Under the pieces are notes generated by a model, which was not told where the DNA came from, made no database searches, and was given only the letters and a program-made list of their open reading frames with translations. From Nonlabens agnitus (GTDB taxonomy: Bacteria > Bacteroidota > Bacteroidia > Flavobacteriales > Flavobacteriaceae), in the NCBI RefSeq assembly GCF_002994045.1, contig NZ_MQUC01000003.1, positions 1,960,501 through 2,024,500 on the forward strand: 64,000 nt of DNA. The letters run 5' to 3'. The position numbers were made by a program, and so were the translations under genes. The stretch's first letter is position 1. The number at the start of each line of letters is the position of its first letter. Positions 36,901-49,000 of the stretch are shown piece by piece.

Positions 36901-39900
36901 CCCCATCGCCATTGGCATCATTGGTCGCTCCTACATCACTGAAGTTGGGGATGCCATCACCGTCAGCATCACCAAAGGGATCGATACCGCCGTTCTCCAC
37001 AGTGTCCAATATACCGTCGTTGTCGTCGTCCAGGTCAATACTGTCAGTGATACCGTCCAAGTCGCGGTCGTTACAAGCTACGCTTATGGAGTTTTCCAAA
37101 AAGTCGTAATTGCCATTTGCATTAGAATCTACTGATTCTGTATAGCCTTGACCGTTTTCGCCAGATGTTACCAGGCCATTAACATCTACCGTGACTGGAC
37201 TGGTATTACCCAGGCGTCCGTCTTCATCTGCTTTCGCGAAAGCGTCAATAAATCCTGCCTCTATACTATCGTTACAGCCGTCACCATCTGAATCAAGATC
37301 TTTGTAATCAGGGATGCCATCGCCGTCTGTATCTGGTGCGTTTGCATCTGTAAACTGGTGTGATGGGTCATTATAATTTGCCAACTCACACTCGTCAAAC
37401 AACAACGAATAGTAACGTGTAATTGCGGTACTGGTATTCTTCTTAATACCGATGGTAAAATTGAGCTGGTTGATGTCTTGCTTTTGAAAGAAGACGCGAT
37501 GTGCATTGTCTTTTGAAATAGCATTTGTTGAGCTTGCCACGACGGATCCTGTACCGTCTGCAATAAATTGTGTCACTCCAGACCCAAGATCTGAAGCCAA
37601 TATGTTTGAAGGGTTACCGATAGTGAATCCCACAATGTTGTTGACGCGGTAAAACTCACGATCGAAGCTTTCGCCATCTACGTCTTGAAAGAAACCGCCA
37701 ACACTAGGAACTACGGCACTGGTCAAGCCGCCAGCATTAACAAATCGAACATTGAAGGTTATTTGTCGATCGCCAGATGCGTTAGCATCGTATTGAATTA
37801 CTGGTTGGAATGCGCTTGCATCACCTTCTGCCTGTCCGTTTATATTGACAAGTGTAGTCCCTGCTGATTTTGCTGTAATTGTTACAATAGCATCCAATCC
37901 AGGTGCTACGGTGGTAAACCTGTATCGAGCGCCTACTTGACCAGCAGTACCAGCAATCAACGCACTGTTGGTAAACGAATAACTAGAGCCCGTGCAGATG
38001 GCAGGATCATTATCTGCAATAAACTGGTAACCTTCTAAAACGTCATCAATACCATCGTTGTCGTCGTCTCGATCTTCTATATTATCAACTCCATCACCAT
38101 CAAAGTCCAATGGGTTAAAAGCGTCACGATAGTCTACATTACCTCCTTGATTCAAATCGTTGTCCGAGTCTGGTAGTAATCTAGGATCATCTATGGTACC
38201 ATTAGGGTCTGCATAACCATCATTACGAGTATCATATGCGTTATCAAAACCATCACCATCATCGTCTAGACCCGTTAAAGCTGCGCCTACAACGCCGTCA
38301 CCATTAAGGTCAAAGGCTTCTATATTGTCTGATTCACCATCATTATCGGAATCTGTATTACGATAATCTGGATTATCTGTCTGGTCTGTATTTACAGGTA
38401 GAATACCTAGCTCCTGGCCAGCATTGTCATAGGAAACCGGCAACCCATTTGCCGTCACATCTGGTATACCGTCATTGTTACTATCCTGAGGAGCGACATA
38501 GCCCAAAGTGGTCTGTGCCTCTACATTGTCTGTAATACCATCGTTATCTGAATCTAGATCTAGATAGTCTGGAACACCATCACCGTCAGTATCAGTAGGG
38601 TTTGTTGCTGGATTGTTGTCACCATCCAGATTCAAGTCTTCACGGGTATCTATGATCCCATCATTATCATCATCAATATCTAGATTGTCAAAGACTAAAT
38701 CTCCATCTGTATCTACTGGCGGCAAACAAGCATCTGCAATACCATCATTGTCCAAGTCTGGCCCTGATTCTTGGAAGTCAGCAATGGAGTTGTTATTTCG
38801 ATCAGCTGGAGTAATGTAGCTGGCGGCCGTCACCGTACCATCGGCATCAGTAGGTGCAGGGTTTCCTGTACCGAATTGACCCGCGTCATTACCTTCTGCA
38901 TTTATTTGATCATAAGCTTCATTTGAATCACTACAACCGTCACCATCAGAGTCGAGTACCTGATAATCTGGTTGACCAACTCCATCTGAATTCACTGGAT
39001 CCTTGACAATTCCAGATTCTCCACCACCTATTTCGGCAGCATTCGGAACACCGTTAGCACCTACTGGACCATCGATCTGACCGTCATTATTAACATCAAG
39101 GTCAGATGTTCCATTTTCCACCGCGTCATAAATTCCATCATTATCACTATCTAAGTCCAAGTAGTCTGGAAGACCATCACCATCTGTATCTAAATCGCAA
39201 ATCGCTCCATTCACCAATACTGTTGGGCCTGGATTAGCAAAACTTACATTATCAAATACATAACCCGTGATACCACCTCTTTTCTTGACTGTAAAGTCAA
39301 TATTTGATGATTGTAGTAGGTCAACCGCAACCCATAGATTTTCGTCATCTGGCGAACCATCTGCATTACCTAAAAATCTTACAAATGATCCTGGATCAGA
39401 AAAGTATGATGAAGTGGAATTATTTAATGTGATGGAAGTTGCAGGTGTGCCTGAAAGGGTATAGGAAGAAATATCCTCTCGAGAAAATTCTATTCCTTCT
39501 CCAACGCCTAAATTATCAATATCTAGAAATGTAATTTCTACTGGCACCTCAATAAGTGTGTTGGTGCCCGATAGGAAAAACTCTATTTCAAATTCTGCAA
39601 ATCCATCTGCATTTGCTCCGTCCAAAATGATTGGATAATAATAGGTAATGTTTGTAGCTGTATCAGTAAACGAAAATCCAGAAATATCTACCGTTAAATT
39701 TGCAGGGCTTGAGTTGCGCAGAACAGTCAATCTTAAGTCTACATTTTGACCATTGAATGTAGTAGCATTTGTATATGTTGTAAAAGCCCCAACACCATCA
39801 CTTCCAGCGCCGTTTTGATTGAAATTAGCGTTTGCTTGAGAAAGATTTAATGTAACTGATTGTGGTTGATCTTCACATTCCTCTGTATCAAGAATACCAT

Positions 39901-40144
39901 CGTTATCATCATCTAAATCACATATATCTGATATCCCATCACCATCATTATCTGGATTACCTGAAGCTACAGCGTCACACTGATCAACGACGTTAATTTC
40001 CAATGTTGCTCGATCAGAGTTAACCCCTAAGTCATCCTGAACAGAAAATAATATGGAGGCATCACCTAAATAATCTTGAGCTGGAACAAATGTTAGGTTA
40101 CCAGACCCATCAACCGTATAGGTCCCAACACCTGGAATAATCAA
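30986..40144 (-). CDS. Giant TSP3-repeat surface protein, main part (frameshifted from its N-terminus)
   Basis: About 3,050 residues without a signal peptide; the N-terminal part is the adjoining frame at 40141-41073. Order: remainder of an Ig/cadherin-like domain (1-55), a beta-rich domain (about 96-310), a second related one (about 713-920), and otherwise eight to nine copies of a roughly 200-residue module made of thrombospondin type 3 calcium motifs (DxDxDGxxD). Three SdrD-like B repeats at about 2411-2723 follow, more TSP3, then a type B sorting domain from about 2955 ([30 protein letters not shown]) for T9SS export. TTG is only a notional start. The likely role is a Ca2+-stiffened adhesin or gliding-type surface fibre, with PorP and the OmpA protein as partners. 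Confidence 0.85.
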   Translation of the reverse strand: MIIPGVGTYTVDGSGNLTFVPAQDYLGDASILFSVQDDLGVNSDRATLEINVVDQCDAVASGNPDNDGDGISDICDLDDDNDGILDTEECEDQPQSVTLNLSQANANFNQNGAGSDGVGAFTTYTNATTFNGQNVDLRLTVLRNSSPANLTVDISGFSFTDTATNITYYYPIILDGANADGFAEFEIEFFLSGTNTLIEVPVEITFLDIDNLGVGEGIEFSREDISSYTLSGTPATSITLNNSTSSYFSDPGSFVRFLGNADGSPDDENLWVAVDLLQSSNIDFTVKKRGGITGYVFDNVSFANPGPTVLVNGAICDLDTDGDGLPDYLDLDSDNDGIYDAVENGTSDLDVNNDGQIDGPVGANGVPNAAEIGGGESGIVKDPVNSDGVGQPDYQVLDSDGDGCSDSNEAYDQINAEGNDAGQFGTGNPAPTDADGTVTAASYITPADRNNNSIADFQESGPDLDNDGIADACLPPVDTDGDLVFDNLDIDDDNDGIIDTREDLNLDGDNNPATNPTDTDGDGVPDYLDLDSDNDGITDNVEAQTTLGYVAPQDSNNDGIPDVTANGLPVSYDNAGQELGILPVNTDQTDNPDYRNTDSDNDGESDNIEAFDLNGDGVVGAALTGLDDDGDGFDNAYDTRNDGYADPNGTIDDPRLLPDSDNDLNQGGNVDYRDAFNPLDFDGDGVDNIEDRDDDNDGIDDVLEGYQFIADNDPAICTGSSYSFTNSALIAGTAGQVGARYRFTTVAPGLDAIVTITAKSAGTTLVNINGQAEGDASAFQPVIQYDANASGDRQITFNVRFVNAGGLTSAVVPSVGGFFQDVDGESFDREFYRVNNIVGFTIGNPSNILASDLGSGVTQFIADGTGSVVASSTNAISKDNAHRVFFQKQDINQLNFTIGIKKNTSTAITRYYSLLFDECELANYNDPSHQFTDANAPDTDGDGIPDYKDLDSDGDGCNDSIEAGFIDAFAKADEDGRLGNTSPVTVDVNGLVTSGENGQGYTESVDSNANGNYDFLENSISVACNDRDLDGITDSIDLDDDNDGILDTVENGGIDPFGDADGDGIPNFSDVGATNDANGDGVVDSFDTDGDGIINQFDQDSDGDGIPDNVEGQPTTGYTAPDGVDANNDGLDDAYPAGGITPENTDGADQPDYLDTDSDNDGIPDVVEASDFNNDGVADIAFANVDSDQDGLDDNFDGDTTGYGDPNGTPTTTNPAGELNNTDGTDEPDYRDTDDDNDGVDTDAEVIDNNNPEDADLDGTPDYLDVDDLDGDGVPDSADLDDDNDGILDSVEDANLDGDNNPYTDPTDSDGDGIPNFQDQDADGDGIPDNLEGQTTSGYTAPSGVDADGNGLDDAYENTPGSGEGISPENTDGVDQPDYLDTDSDNDGVLDATEGFDVNSDGVADTLPSGNDQDGDGIDDNFDTDPNAAYTDPSGTVVDAAPGVQLNNTDGADEPDYRDTDDDNDNVLTLTEDVDADRDPTNDDTDGDGTPDYLDTDDDGDGVDTALEDYDGDTDPTNQDTDGDGTPDYLDTDDDGDGFLTVNEDADPNGDGNPDDAIDSDANGIPNYLDPDVLDTDGDGILDSVDIDDDNDGILDVVEGTLDTDLDGIINSLDQDSDGDGIPDNVEAQSTAGYFPPLGIDTDNNGLDDAYETTPGSGEGLTTVDTDMDLIADYIDIDSDGDGIVDATEAFDFDSNGIPDIVPSGSDVDQDGLDDSFDGDNTGYGDPNGSQVVSNPLDDLVNTDGADDLDFRDTDDDNDGIASIDESNDPNGDGLANDANDADGDGIPDYLDPDNADNDGDGIPDNLDLDDDNDGILDSVEGDGDFDNDGIIDRFDQDSDNDGIPDNIEAQTTTGYIFPIGIDSDSNGLDDVYESTPGAGEGITPVNTDGDGNPDYLDVDSDNDNVDDFIEAFDYNNDGLPDIAFAEADIDNDGIDDAFDGDTTGYFDPNGIVVENDPLLDLNNSDGTDDLDYRDTDDDNDGLLTFDENPDVDGDPNTVDPGDADGDGVPDYLDFNDNDQDGIGDGIDIDDDNDGILDSVEGTSDFDNDGIIDAFDQDTDGDGIPDNIEAQSTTGYIAPSGNDADGNGLDDNYETAPGNGEGLTPNNEDGDGNPDYIDIDSDNDGVFDFIEAFDFNSDGVSDIAFAEADIDQDGLDDSFDGDTTGYGDPNGLQVVTNLVNDLNDNDRDAATGGPLNNLDFRDVDDDNDGIPTVDEDLNNNNDYADDDSDNDGIPDYLDLPDNDRDGIPDVDDLDDDNDGIPDSVEGTLDTDNDGIIDSFDLDSDNDGIPDNVEAQSTDDYNAPSGIDADNNGLDDVYQSGLGAEEGITPVNSDGLDVPDYLDNDSDNDGDSDNDEAFDGQVALGDSNNNGLDDAYETVDATDPYGDPNGNLENGAADTNNDDFPATGEVDYREALGTITGFVFEDVDGDGSYDASVDNLFPIGTQVNVTDNDGIVTTVDVNADGNWAVVVAIGNYTVDLDETTLPNAGVGYVLTTTGSDPETVISEFGRVNATTADGYQATGTITGFVFNDVDGDGTYDAAIDSLFLVGTVVNLTDVNGTVTPVTVGADGNWTADVAAGDYTVDVDETTLPNGGAGFNLSTAGSDPESITVAAGATVDTTADGYQATGTITGFVFNDVDGDGTYDAEIDTLFPAGTVVNLTDANGTVTPVTVGADGIWRADVAAGDYTVDVDETTLPNGGAGFNLSTTGSDPESITVAAGATVQTLSDGYLIANDNDNDGIPDDVDLDDDNDGIPDSIEGDVDSDMDGIIDSFDQDSDNDGIPDNVEGQSTGDYIAPSGVDSDGNGLDDAYEETPGSGEGIDPVDFDDDGLPDYLDDDSDDDGIPDFIEGFDFDNDGVADILPSGNDVDGDGLDDAFDGDNSGYGDPNGSVVVDSPADDLNNTDGDDEPDYRDIDDDGDGILTAIEDGNGNGNFLDDDNDADGTPDYLDADLRDIEIFNVLTPNNDGDNDFLFIRGIENFENNVKIYNRWGVEVFNVDGYDNRNNVFRGISEGRANVAQGDLLPVGTYYYVISYVNDNNQTIDLAGYLYINR
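31976..32912 (-). repeat. Three tandem SdrD-like B repeats
   Basis: Two nearly identical 318-bp units (31976-32293 and 32294-32611; 106 residues each, [19 protein letters not shown] and [13 protein letters not shown]) and a diverged third (about 32612-32912). The first two are GC-rich, the third has the AT-rich codons of the rest of the gene, so the first two look recently duplicated or acquired. Confidence 0.85.
33701..33716. repeat. Palindrome variant (1 mismatch)
   Basis: CGCTTCCGCGAAAGCG, read on the minus strand as AFAEA in a TSP3 module. Confidence 0.8.
34361..34376. repeat. Palindrome variant (1 mismatch)
   Basis: Same variant as at 33701 and at the same place of another module, AFAEA. 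Confidence 0.8.
36594..36605. repeat. Partial palindrome
   Basis: TTCGCGAAAGCG, 12 bases of the 16-mer, at the equivalent place of a third module (AFANV). Confidence 0.6.
37230..37243. repeat. Palindrome, 14-bp core
   Basis: GCTTTCGCGAAAGC, perfect 14-bp core, read as AFAKA (DAFAKADE). Confidence 0.8.
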
Positions 40145-41073
40145 CGGTTATTTAAACTTCCTCTATTTGAAGTGTCGTTGGGATCAAACAGAACAATCGT
40201 TGTTGGATCAATATTGTTTTCAGGATCTGAGGCACCATCAAGTAAGTTGGCCTGATAACTCTCATTGGAGAAAATGACATTACCTAAATTGTCGAGAACC
40301 GTAGGCGGGTTGTTTACTTGAGTCGTATTTGCCACATTAAATGTGACCTCTCCTAAGAAGCTTACAGAATTCTGTCTATTGTTACTATCGTTGGAACTAC
40401 CATTACGGAATCTGATCGAACTGATGTTGTTATAATTAATACGAACAACATATTCCGTATTGCTCTCACTAATACCTGCAGCAAAATCGACATCGCTTTG
40501 AAATCTTGTAAACTCTCCATTCTGTGACACTACCAATTCCGTAGCTGGATTAGTGCCACCTTCTAATGTATAAGAATCTGTGATAATGGCTTCAAAGAAA
40601 CCATCCACGTCAATGGCCTCTACAGTAAACGAATCTAGTCTCGCAAGTGTCCCCACGTCATTTGCATCGACGACCGTGCCATCTATAACAAACTCAACTT
40701 GCCATTCTACATATCCAATACCAGGACCCGTGTTGATGGTAGGTTCAAACCTATTGTCAAGCCCAATTACTGAATCAACAATAAACGAATCTGCTGTAGG
40801 CTCTTCTACATTGACCTTATCAATAATGGTAACGATGGCGTCTACGACAAACCCATCTTGAGAAACCTCGACGTTTTGGTAAATATACCTGGCTCCGATC
40901 TGTTCGGCTGCTGCTCCATTAGGTAGCAGTGTTGGGCCTTGCGACAGATTAAATGTAGGTCTCGCTTGACCCAAAACTGTAGGAGGTGTTATTATCGCAA
41001 TCAAGAAGAATAAGGAAAGAACGATGTTAGAAATGTAACGGCTAACAACCGTAGGAAGAGTAGGGATTTCCAT
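40141..41073 (-). CDS. N-terminal part of the giant surface protein (frameshifted)
   Basis: A 310-residue piece with a signal peptide ([22 protein letters not shown]), a beta-rich domain about 45-235 that resembles the two in the main part ([23 protein letters not shown] against [18 protein letters not shown]), and the first half of an Ig/cadherin-like domain ([38 protein letters not shown]). The second half ([23 protein letters not shown]) is in the next frame. The frames meet within 40141-40150, so one missing base would restore a single protein of about 3,360 residues. Either a real frameshift or a sequence error. Confidence 0.8.
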   Translation of the reverse strand: MEIPTLPTVVSRYISNIVLSLFFLIAIITPPTVLGQARPTFNLSQGPTLLPNGAAAEQIGARYIYQNVEVSQDGFVVDAIVTIIDKVNVEEPTADSFIVDSVIGLDNRFEPTINTGPGIGYVEWQVEFVIDGTVVDANDVGTLARLDSFTVEAIDVDGFFEAIITDSYTLEGGTNPATELVVSQNGEFTRFQSDVDFAAGISESNTEYVVRINYNNISSIRFRNGSSNDSNNRQNSVSFLGEVTFNVANTTQVNNPPTVLDNLGNVIFSNESYQANLLDGASDPENNIDPTTIVLFDPNDTSNRGSLNNR

Positions 41074-41304
41074 TCGTATACAATTAGTTCACCTCGTTGA
41101 GGCTCAATGAACTAATAAAATAAGCTTCTCTAAATTTAATTAGCAAAGTTTTAAGATATGTAGCACAACATATCGACGAACTACACTTTATCTGGTTATT
41201 AAAGTAGATTTGTGTTATGTAAATTGCCATTGATAACAACCTCCAAAGAGGTAAGTACTATAAAATTATGTCTAAGTATAGTTGATCAATATTTGTAGGA
41301 ATCT

Positions 41305-41320
41305 CGCTTTCGCGAAAGCG
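41305..41320. repeat. Dispersed 16-bp palindrome CGCTTTCGCGAAAGCG
   Basis: Perfect intergenic copy between the rpoC operon end and the giant gene. Confidence 0.95.
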
Positions 41321-41350
41321 AACTTGACCAACTACTTCACTACGATAAAC

Positions 41351-41384
41351 AAAAAACCCGATGAAATTCATCGGGCTTTTTCTT
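41351..41384 (-). terminator. Terminator of the rpoBC operon
   Basis: CCCGATG (41357-41363) pairs with CATCGGG (41369-41375), flanked by AAAAAA on the left (T run on the minus strand) and CTTTTTC on the right. It follows the DUF3467 stop codon and ends the long leftward operon. Confidence 0.85.
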
Positions 41385-41385
41385 A

Positions 41386-41691
41386 TTAGGCTTGACCGGT
41401 AGGTCCAAAGTTTAAAGGTATCGGCGGCTTATCATAATCTTTGATATCGCCGTGCATGGATTCAAACTTTCTCACGTTATCTGCAAGAGCCTGTGCCAGT
41501 CTCTTAGCATGTTGTGGAGTTAGTATTACCCGTGACTTCACCTTTGATTTAGGATTCCCAGGCATTATATTCACAAAATCTACCACAAATTCTGATACCG
41601 AATGGTTAATAATAGCGAGGTTGCTATATTGACCTTCAGCCACTTCAGGATCTATTTCAATGTTGATTTTATGATCTTTATTATCAGCCAT
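41386..41691 (-). CDS. DUF3467 family protein
   Basis: A 101-residue protein: EIDPEVAEGQYSNLAIINHSVSEFVVDFVNIMPGNPKSKVKSRVILTPQHAKRLAQALADNV, the whole DUF3467 signature. Function unknown. Its ATG overlaps the rpoC stop by one base (TAATG), so it is translated as the last gene of the rpoBC operon; a role near RNA polymerase is inference from position only. Confidence 0.88.
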   Translation of the reverse strand: MADNKDHKINIEIDPEVAEGQYSNLAIINHSVSEFVVDFVNIMPGNPKSKVKSRVILTPQHAKRLAQALADNVRKFESMHGDIKDYDKPPIPLNFGPTGQA

Positions 41692-44600
41692 TAGTTATAG
41701 TTCACTTGTGGTTCATCACGACGCTGTAACAATTTTTCGAACTCTTCTTTAGAGCCTACGATGATATCGTCATAATTACGCATTCCTGTTCCTGCTGGAA
41801 TTCTATGACCAACAATTACATTCTCCTTAAGACCTTCTAGAGTATCTACCTTACCGCTTACCGCAGCCTCGTTCAATACTTTTGTAGTCTCTTGGAAGGA
41901 CGCTGCACTGATAAAGGATTTAGTTTGAAGCGATGCTCGAGTAATACCTTGGAGTACTGGCTCTGCCGTTGCTGGCTCTACATCACGTGCTTCTACTAAT
42001 GCTTTATCTTCTCTCTTCAAGATGGAGTTCTCGTCACGCAATTGACGTGGTGTGATTACTTGCCCTTCTTTAAGAGTTGCAGAATCTCCTGCATTTTCCA
42101 CTACTTTCATTCCATACAAGTTGTCGTTCTCCTTGATGAAATCTTCTTTGTGAACCAATTGGTTCTCTAGGAATACTCCATCACCTGGATCAACAATCTT
42201 CACTTTTCTAAGCATTTGTCTTACAACAACTTCAAAGTGCTTATCATTGATCTTAACTCCTTGTAACCTATATACTTCTTGAACTTCATTTACCAGGTAC
42301 TGTTGAACAGCACTAGGACCTTTGATCGCAAGAATATCCTTAGGAGTAATAGATCCATCAGAAAGTGGCATACCAGCACGAACGTAGTCGTTCTCTTGTA
42401 CCAAGATCTGGTTAGAAAGTTTTACTAGATATTTCTTAACCTCGTCAGTTTTAGAAGTAACGATGATCTCACGGTTACCACGCTTGATTTTACCGAATGA
42501 AACAACACCGTCAATCTCACTTACTACAGCAGGATTAGATGGGTTACGAGCTTCAAATAGTTCAGTTACTCGTGGTAGACCTCCAGTAATATCACCTGCC
42601 TTAGCAGACTTACGTGGAATCTTAACAAGCACTTTACCTACCTTGATCTTCTCTTCATCATTCACCATTAAGTGTGCACCTACCGGTAAGTTATAACTGA
42701 TCTGAGTTTCTCCTTTAGCATCAACAATGTGAAGCGTTGGAATCAACTTCTTATCTCTTGAGTCAGAAATTACTTTCTCTTCATAACCAGTTTGCTCATC
42801 AGTCTCTACTTGGAAGGTCGTTCCTTGTATGATGTTTTCAAACTTGATCTTACCTGCAAATTCAGATATAATCACACCATTAAAGGCATCCCATTTAGCA
42901 ATCAGATCACCTTTCTTCACGGTAGAACCAACTTTAGCATAAAGTTCTGAACCGTAAGGAATGTTGTTAGAGTTCAAAAGAATTCCAGTTTTTGGGTGTA
43001 GCAACTTAGATTCTGCCGTTCTTGAAATAACAACTTCAACTGGGCTACCATCACTGCTTTCACCTTTCACTGTTTTGATATCTTCTATTTCAAGTATACC
43101 GTCATTCTTAGCAATGATTGTGTTCTCTTCAGAAACGTTACCTGCAACACCACCAACGTGGAACGTACGCAATGTCAATTGTGTTCCTGGTTCACCGATT
43201 GATTGTGCGGCGATCACACCAACAGCTTCTCCACGCATTACCATTCTATTAGTCGCTAGATTACGACCATAACATTTAGCACAAACTCCTTTATCAGCCT
43301 CACAAGTCAATGGAGATCTAACCTCTACTGACTCTAATCCAGAAGCATCAATCTGATCTGCGACTTCATTTGTAATCAACTCTCCAGCAGCTACAAGAAC
43401 ATTTTGAGAAGCTGGATCGATTACATCATTAAGGGCAGTACGTCCTACGACTCTTGCACCTAAGCGCTCCATCACCTCTTCATTCTTTTTCAATGCACTA
43501 ACATCGATACCTCTAAGTGTTTCACAATCTACCGTGTTGACGATAACATCTTGTGCAACGTCATGTAGACGACGCGTTAGGTATCCAGCATCTGCCGTTT
43601 TCAATGCGGTATCTGCAAGTCCTTTACGTGCACCGTGAGTTGAGATAAAGTATTCAAGAATCGATAGTCCTTCCTTAAAGTTGGAAAGAATCGGGTTCTC
43701 AATAATTTCTCCACCACCAGAGTTGGATTTTTTAGGCTTGGCCATCAATCCACGCATTCCAGTAAGCTGGCGAATCTGTTCTTTAGATCCACGTGCTCCA
43801 GAGTCAAGCATCATATACACAGAGTTGAACCCTTGCTGGTCCTCTCTAATGTTTTTCATCGAAAGCTCAGTCAACTGTGCGTTAGTTGCTGTCCACACAT
43901 CGATCACCTGATTGTAACGCTCGTTTTGGGTAATAAGACCCATACCGTAGTTACCACGTATCGTATCAACTTTTTTGTTTGCAGCATCAATCATGGATTG
44001 CTTTTCTTCTGGGATCATGATATCACCCAAAGAGAATGACAATCCACCACGGAATGCAAATCCATAACCTAAGTCTTTAATTTCATCAAGGAAAGCCGCT
44101 GTTCTAGGCACATCAGTCACCTTAAGAATATCACCTATAATATCTCTAAGTGCCTTTTTAGTAAGGACCTCATTGATATAACCAGCTTCATTAGGAACTT
44201 TCTCGTTAAAGATTACACGACCAGCAGTGGTCTCAATAATCTCAGCTTTATAAGAACCATCTGGTTGTAGCAAGTTGATTCTACACTTGACTGGTGCGTT
44301 GATGTCAACGCGCTTTTCATTAAATGCAATAACCAATTCTTCTGGACCGTAGAACGTCAAACCTTCACCTTTAACGATGTGGTCTGGTTCAGATCTTCTT
44401 AATTTAGTCATGTAATACAGACCCAAGACCATGTCTTGAGAAGGTACTGCGATTGGACTACCGTTCGCAGGGTTCAAAATGTTGTGTGATGCAAGCATCA
44501 ACAATTGACATTCAAGAATTGCTTCTGGTCCTAATGGTAAGTGTACCGCCATCTGGTCACCATCAAAGTCGGCATTAAATGCCGTACATACTAATGGGTG

Positions 44601-45998
44601 CAACTGGATTGCCTTACCTTCAATCAACTTAGGTTGAAAAGCCTGAATACCTAGTCTGTGCAACGTAGGAGCACGGTTCAACATCACTGGATGTCCTTTA
44701 AGAACGTTTTCCAGAATGTCCCATACTACGGGTTCCTTCTTATCTATAATTTTCTTGGCAGATTTTACCGTTTTGACAATACCACGCTCGATAAGCTTTC
44801 TAATAACGAAAGGCTTATAAAGCTCTGCAGCCATGTCTTTAGGCAATCCACACTCATACAATTTCAATTCTGGTCCAACGACGATTACAGAACGAGCCGA
44901 ATAATCTACACGCTTACCAAGTAAGTTTTGACGGAAACGTCCTTGCTTACCTTTTAAGGAGTCAGAAAGGGATTTCAATGGTCTGTTAGAATCTGTCTTA
45001 ACTGCACTAGATTTTCTAGTGTTATCCAACAATGAGTCCACAGCTTCTTGAAGCATACGCTTCTCATTACGCAAGATTACCTCTGGAGCCTTGATTTCCA
45101 TCAAACGCTTCAAACGGTTGTTACGTATGATCACACGACGATACAAGTCATTCAAGTCAGAAGTTGCGAAACGACCACCATCTAATGGTACCAATGGACG
45201 CAATTCTGGTGGAATAACTGGTACGACTTTCATGATCATCCATTCTGGATTGTTCTCACGATTCTCGTTAGATTCCTTAAGTGCTTGAACAACTTGAAGA
45301 CGTTTTAAAGCCTCCATCTTACGTTGCTTAGAAGTCTCGTTGTTTGCTTTGTGACGCAAGTCATAAGACAATGTCTCAAGATCTATACGCTGTAGCAAGT
45401 CAATTAGACACTCTGCACCCATTTTTGCAATAAACTTGTTGGGATCAGAATCATCCAGATACATATTCTCTTGCGGCAATGTATCAAGGATGTTTAGGTA
45501 CTCTTCTTCAGTAAGGAAGTCTAATTTTTGTAGCTCATCACCATCTTCATTCTTTGCGATACCTGGCTGAATTACTACGTATCTCTCGTAGTAAATGATC
45601 ATGTCCAGTTTCTTTGACGGCAATCCTAATAGGTAACCTATCTTATTAGGCAAACTACGGAAATACCAGATGTGTGCCACAGGAACCACAAGGTTGATGT
45701 GCCCTATACGGTCACGTCGCACCTTCTTTTCAGTTACCTCTACACCACATCGATCACAAACGATTCCTTTGTATCGGATTCTTTTGTATTTACCACACGC
45801 ACACTCATAATCCTTTACAGGACCAAAGATGCGCTCGCAGAACAAACCATCTCTCTCTGGTTTGTGGGTACGATAGTTAATCGTTTCAGGTTTCAAGACT
45901 TCACCTCTTGACTCTGCCAGAATGGATTCTGGAGATGCAAGACCTATGGAAATCTTTGAAAATTTCTTCTGCGTTTGGGTTTCGTTATATCTAGCCAT
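41691..45998 (-). CDS. rpoC: RNA polymerase beta' subunit
   Basis: A 1435-residue catalytic subunit. N-terminal zinc site in [23 protein letters not shown]; the catalytic magnesium loop [28 protein letters not shown] before it; the trigger-loop region [26 protein letters not shown]; second zinc site [17 protein letters not shown]. Length is usual for Bacteroidetes. rpoB ends 93 bp upstream, with a palindrome in the gap. Confidence 0.98.
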   Translation of the reverse strand: MARYNETQTQKKFSKISIGLASPESILAESRGEVLKPETINYRTHKPERDGLFCERIFGPVKDYECACGKYKRIRYKGIVCDRCGVEVTEKKVRRDRIGHINLVVPVAHIWYFRSLPNKIGYLLGLPSKKLDMIIYYERYVVIQPGIAKNEDGDELQKLDFLTEEEYLNILDTLPQENMYLDDSDPNKFIAKMGAECLIDLLQRIDLETLSYDLRHKANNETSKQRKMEALKRLQVVQALKESNENRENNPEWMIMKVVPVIPPELRPLVPLDGGRFATSDLNDLYRRVIIRNNRLKRLMEIKAPEVILRNEKRMLQEAVDSLLDNTRKSSAVKTDSNRPLKSLSDSLKGKQGRFRQNLLGKRVDYSARSVIVVGPELKLYECGLPKDMAAELYKPFVIRKLIERGIVKTVKSAKKIIDKKEPVVWDILENVLKGHPVMLNRAPTLHRLGIQAFQPKLIEGKAIQLHPLVCTAFNADFDGDQMAVHLPLGPEAILECQLLMLASHNILNPANGSPIAVPSQDMVLGLYYMTKLRRSEPDHIVKGEGLTFYGPEELVIAFNEKRVDINAPVKCRINLLQPDGSYKAEIIETTAGRVIFNEKVPNEAGYINEVLTKKALRDIIGDILKVTDVPRTAAFLDEIKDLGYGFAFRGGLSFSLGDIMIPEEKQSMIDAANKKVDTIRGNYGMGLITQNERYNQVIDVWTATNAQLTELSMKNIREDQQGFNSVYMMLDSGARGSKEQIRQLTGMRGLMAKPKKSNSGGGEIIENPILSNFKEGLSILEYFISTHGARKGLADTALKTADAGYLTRRLHDVAQDVIVNTVDCETLRGIDVSALKKNEEVMERLGARVVGRTALNDVIDPASQNVLVAAGELITNEVADQIDASGLESVEVRSPLTCEADKGVCAKCYGRNLATNRMVMRGEAVGVIAAQSIGEPGTQLTLRTFHVGGVAGNVSEENTIIAKNDGILEIEDIKTVKGESSDGSPVEVVISRTAESKLLHPKTGILLNSNNIPYGSELYAKVGSTVKKGDLIAKWDAFNGVIISEFAGKIKFENIIQGTTFQVETDEQTGYEEKVISDSRDKKLIPTLHIVDAKGETQISYNLPVGAHLMVNDEEKIKVGKVLVKIPRKSAKAGDITGGLPRVTELFEARNPSNPAVVSEIDGVVSFGKIKRGNREIIVTSKTDEVKKYLVKLSNQILVQENDYVRAGMPLSDGSITPKDILAIKGPSAVQQYLVNEVQEVYRLQGVKINDKHFEVVVRQMLRKVKIVDPGDGVFLENQLVHKEDFIKENDNLYGMKVVENAGDSATLKEGQVITPRQLRDENSILKREDKALVEARDVEPATAEPVLQGITRASLQTKSFISAASFQETTKVLNEAAVSGKVDTLEGLKENVIVGHRIPAGTGMRNYDDIIVGSKEEFEKLLQRRDEPQVNYN

Positions 45999-46049
45999 AT
46001 TTATGGTACTATTTTAAGTTATAATTAGTGAGGGATTGTGGATTTATTA

Positions 46050-46065
46050 CGCTTTCGCGAAAGCG
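46050..46065. repeat. Dispersed 16-bp palindrome CGCTTTCGCGAAAGCG
   Basis: Perfect copy in the spacer between rpoB and rpoC; it would be transcribed as a hairpin in the operon mRNA. Confidence 0.95.
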
Positions 46066-46091
46066 AACTCAACACAGTCCTCACTGAAAAA

Positions 46092-49000
46092 TTAATCCTC
46101 GAGTCTTAGATCCAGTCCTAGACCTTTCAACTCGTGCATTAATACATTAAACGACTCAGGAAGTCCTGGTTCTGGCATAGGCTCACCTTTCACGATCGCC
46201 TCGTAAGTCTTAGCACGTCCTACAACGTCGTCAGACTTAACGGTCAAGATCTCTCTAAGTGTGCTGGATGCTCCATAGGCCTCAAGTGCCCAAACCTCCA
46301 TCTCACCAAATCGCTGACCACCAAATTGTGCCTTACCACCTAGTGGTTGCTGGGTAATCAATGAGTATGGCCCGATAGAACGTGCATGCATCTTGTCATC
46401 TACCATGTGTCCTAGTTTCAACATGTAAATGATACCAACGGTTGCTGGTTGATCAAAACGTTCACCAGTACCACCATCATATAGATAGGTATGACCAAAT
46501 CTTGGGATTCCAGCCTCGTCAGTGTACTCATTGATTTGATCAAGAGTTGCACCATCGAAAATAGGTGTCGCAAAATTCTTGCCTAACTTCTCACCAGCCC
46601 ATCCTAGAACGGTCTCATAAATCTGACCGATGTTCATACGAGATGGTACACCTAGTGGGTTCAACACGATATCTACTGGAGTTCCATCCTCAAGGAATGG
46701 CATATCCTCTGCACGTACGATACGAGCAACGATACCTTTGTTACCGTGACGTCCCGCCATCTTATCACCTACTTTAAGCTTACGTTTCTTAGCAACGTAA
46801 ACCTTGGCAAGTTTGATAATACCAGCTGGAAGCTCATCTCCTACAGAGATGGTAAACTTCTCACGTCTCAATGAACCTTGAAGGTCGTTTTCTTTAATCT
46901 TATAGTTGTGTAACAAGTCAGCAACCGTGTCATTAGTTTCTTGAGTGGTTGTCCACGTTCCAGAAACCAAGTGTGTAAAGTCGTCAACTGAGTTCAACAT
47001 TTTAAGCGTGTACTTCTTACCTTTAGGAAGAACTTCTTCTCCTAGGTCATTAAATACACCTTGAGATGTTTTACCACTAACTATCTCGAATAACTTATCT
47101 ACAAGTCTTGTTTTAAGATCATCAAATTTAGCTTGATACTCTTGTTCCAATCTTGCGATGTCTTCTTTATCCTGTACTCTCTTCTTCTTATCCTTAACGG
47201 CACGAGAGAACAATTTTTTATCGATAACTACACCACGTAATGATGGAGAAGCTTTCAAAGAAGCATCCTTAACATCACCTGCCTTGTCTCCAAAGATGGC
47301 TCTAAGAAGTTTCTCTTCTGGTGTTGGGTCAGATTCTCCTTTAGGAGTAATCTTTCCTATCAAGATATCACCAGGCTCCACCTCTGCACCGATGCGGATC
47401 ATACCATTCTCATCAAGATCTGCCGTAGCCTCTTCTGATACGTTAGGTATATCTGGCGTCAATTCTTCATTACCCAGTTTAGTATCTCTAACTTCTAGAG
47501 AGTACTCATCTACGTGAATAGAAGTGAAAATATCTTCTCTTACTACCTTTTCAGAAATAACGATCGCATCCTCAAAGTTGTAACCTTTCCATGGCATAAA
47601 TGCCACTTTCATGTTGCGCCCTAAAGCAAGCTCTCCAGCCTCAGTTGCGTAACCTTGACAAAGTACTTGTCCTTTACTTACACGGTCACCTTTCTGTACG
47701 ATAGGCTTCAATGTAATGGAAGTACCTTGATTCGTCTTACGGAATTTGATCAAGTTGTAGCTCGTTTCATCAGGCTCAAAGCTTACCAGTTTCTCGCGAT
47801 CTGTTCTATCATACTCGATAACTATTTTTTGAGCATCAACATAAACGACAGTACCGTCGCCTTCTGCATTGATCAATACTCTAGAATCTGTTGCTACTTG
47901 ACGTTCCAGTCCTGTTCCTACGATAGGAGCATCAACTCTTAATAGTGGTACGGCCTGACGCATCATGTTTGATCCCATCAGGGCACGGTTTGCATCATCA
48001 TGCTCCAAGAACGGAATCAATGATGCAGAAATGGAAGCAATCTGGTTAGGTGCAACGTCTGCATAGACTACCTCTTTAGGGTCTACAACTGGGAAGTCAC
48101 CTTCCATACGTGCAATTACATTGTCTGCTGTAATCTTACCGTTATCAAGTGGTAAGTTTGCTTGAGCAATGTGCATTCCTTCTTCTTCTTCAGCACTTAG
48201 ATAGATTGGATCATCCTTAAGATTCACAACACCATCTTTAACTGTGCGGTATGGAGTTTCAATGAATCCCATACTGTTCACTTTCGCGAAAACTGCTAGC
48301 GAAGAGATCAAACCAATATTCGGTCCTTCAGGAGTCTCAATAGGACATAGACGACCATAGTGTGTATAATGTACGTCACGTACCTCGAATCCTGCTCTTT
48401 CACGTGAAAGTCCACCAGGTCCAAGAGCCGAAAGACGACGCTTGTGAGTAATCTCTGCCAATGGATTTGTTTGATCCATGAATTGAGATAACTGGTTAGT
48501 TCCAAAGAATGAGTTGATTACTGAAGACAATGTCTTAGCGTTGATAAGGTCAATAGGTGTAAACACCTCGTTATCCCTAACATTCATTCTCTCACGTATA
48601 GTTCTTGCCATACGAGCAAGACCAACACCAAATTGTGAACTTAATTGCTCACCTACGGTACGCACACGACGGTTTGATAGGTGGTCAATATCATCAATCT
48701 CTGCTTTAGAGTTGATCAACATGATCAAGTGCTTGATGATGGTAATGATATCTTCTTTGGTAAGCACTTGCTTGTCCATAGCGATATCAAGACCCAACTT
48801 CTTATTCATTCTGTAACGTCCTACCTCACCTAAGTTATATCTCTGGTCAGAGAAAAATAACTTATCGATAATTCCACGCGCTGTTTCTTCATCGGGCGGC
48901 TCAGCGTTACGTAATTGTCTATATATGTGCTCTACCGCTTCTTTTTCAGAGTTGGTAGGGTCTTTTTGTAGTGTATTATGGATGATCGCGTAATCTGCAG

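Larger units (their letters stand above)
32913..40000 (-). repeat. Tandem thrombospondin type 3 modules
   Basis: Repeats of a module of about 200 residues recognisable by [65 protein letters not shown] and [14 protein letters not shown]. The DNA of 35530-37075 is much more GC-rich than its surroundings (38 of 60 bases are G or C at 36301-36360, against 20 of 60 at 31801-31860). Confidence 0.8.
41074..41385. other. Non-coding stretch upstream of the giant gene
   Basis: AT-rich. It holds a small perfect hairpin (GATATGT 41155-41161, ACATATC 41168-41174), one palindrome at 41305-41320 and a terminator at 41351-41384. The promoter of the giant gene must lie here, but I see no exact TAnnTTTG match, only near matches such as TAAATTTA. 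Confidence 0.6.

Noticed and set aside
31700-40000. Regular repeats in the giant gene as a CRISPR array, and many opposite-strand frames as genes
   Set aside because: The repeats are in-frame protein repeats of variable sequence without unique spacers, and the opposite-strand frames are mirror products of the Asp/Gly-rich coding sequence.
40150-40156. T_TTA_AAT heptamer in phase just before the end of the N-terminal frame of the giant gene, as a programmed -1 frameshift signal
   Set aside because: After a -1 slip there the next codon is TAA, so it would stop at once and not enter the downstream frame.
48281-48291. CTTTCGCGAAA in rpoB as another palindrome copy
   Set aside because: Only 11 bases match and the encoded VFAKV is close to the natural RpoB sequence at this place.
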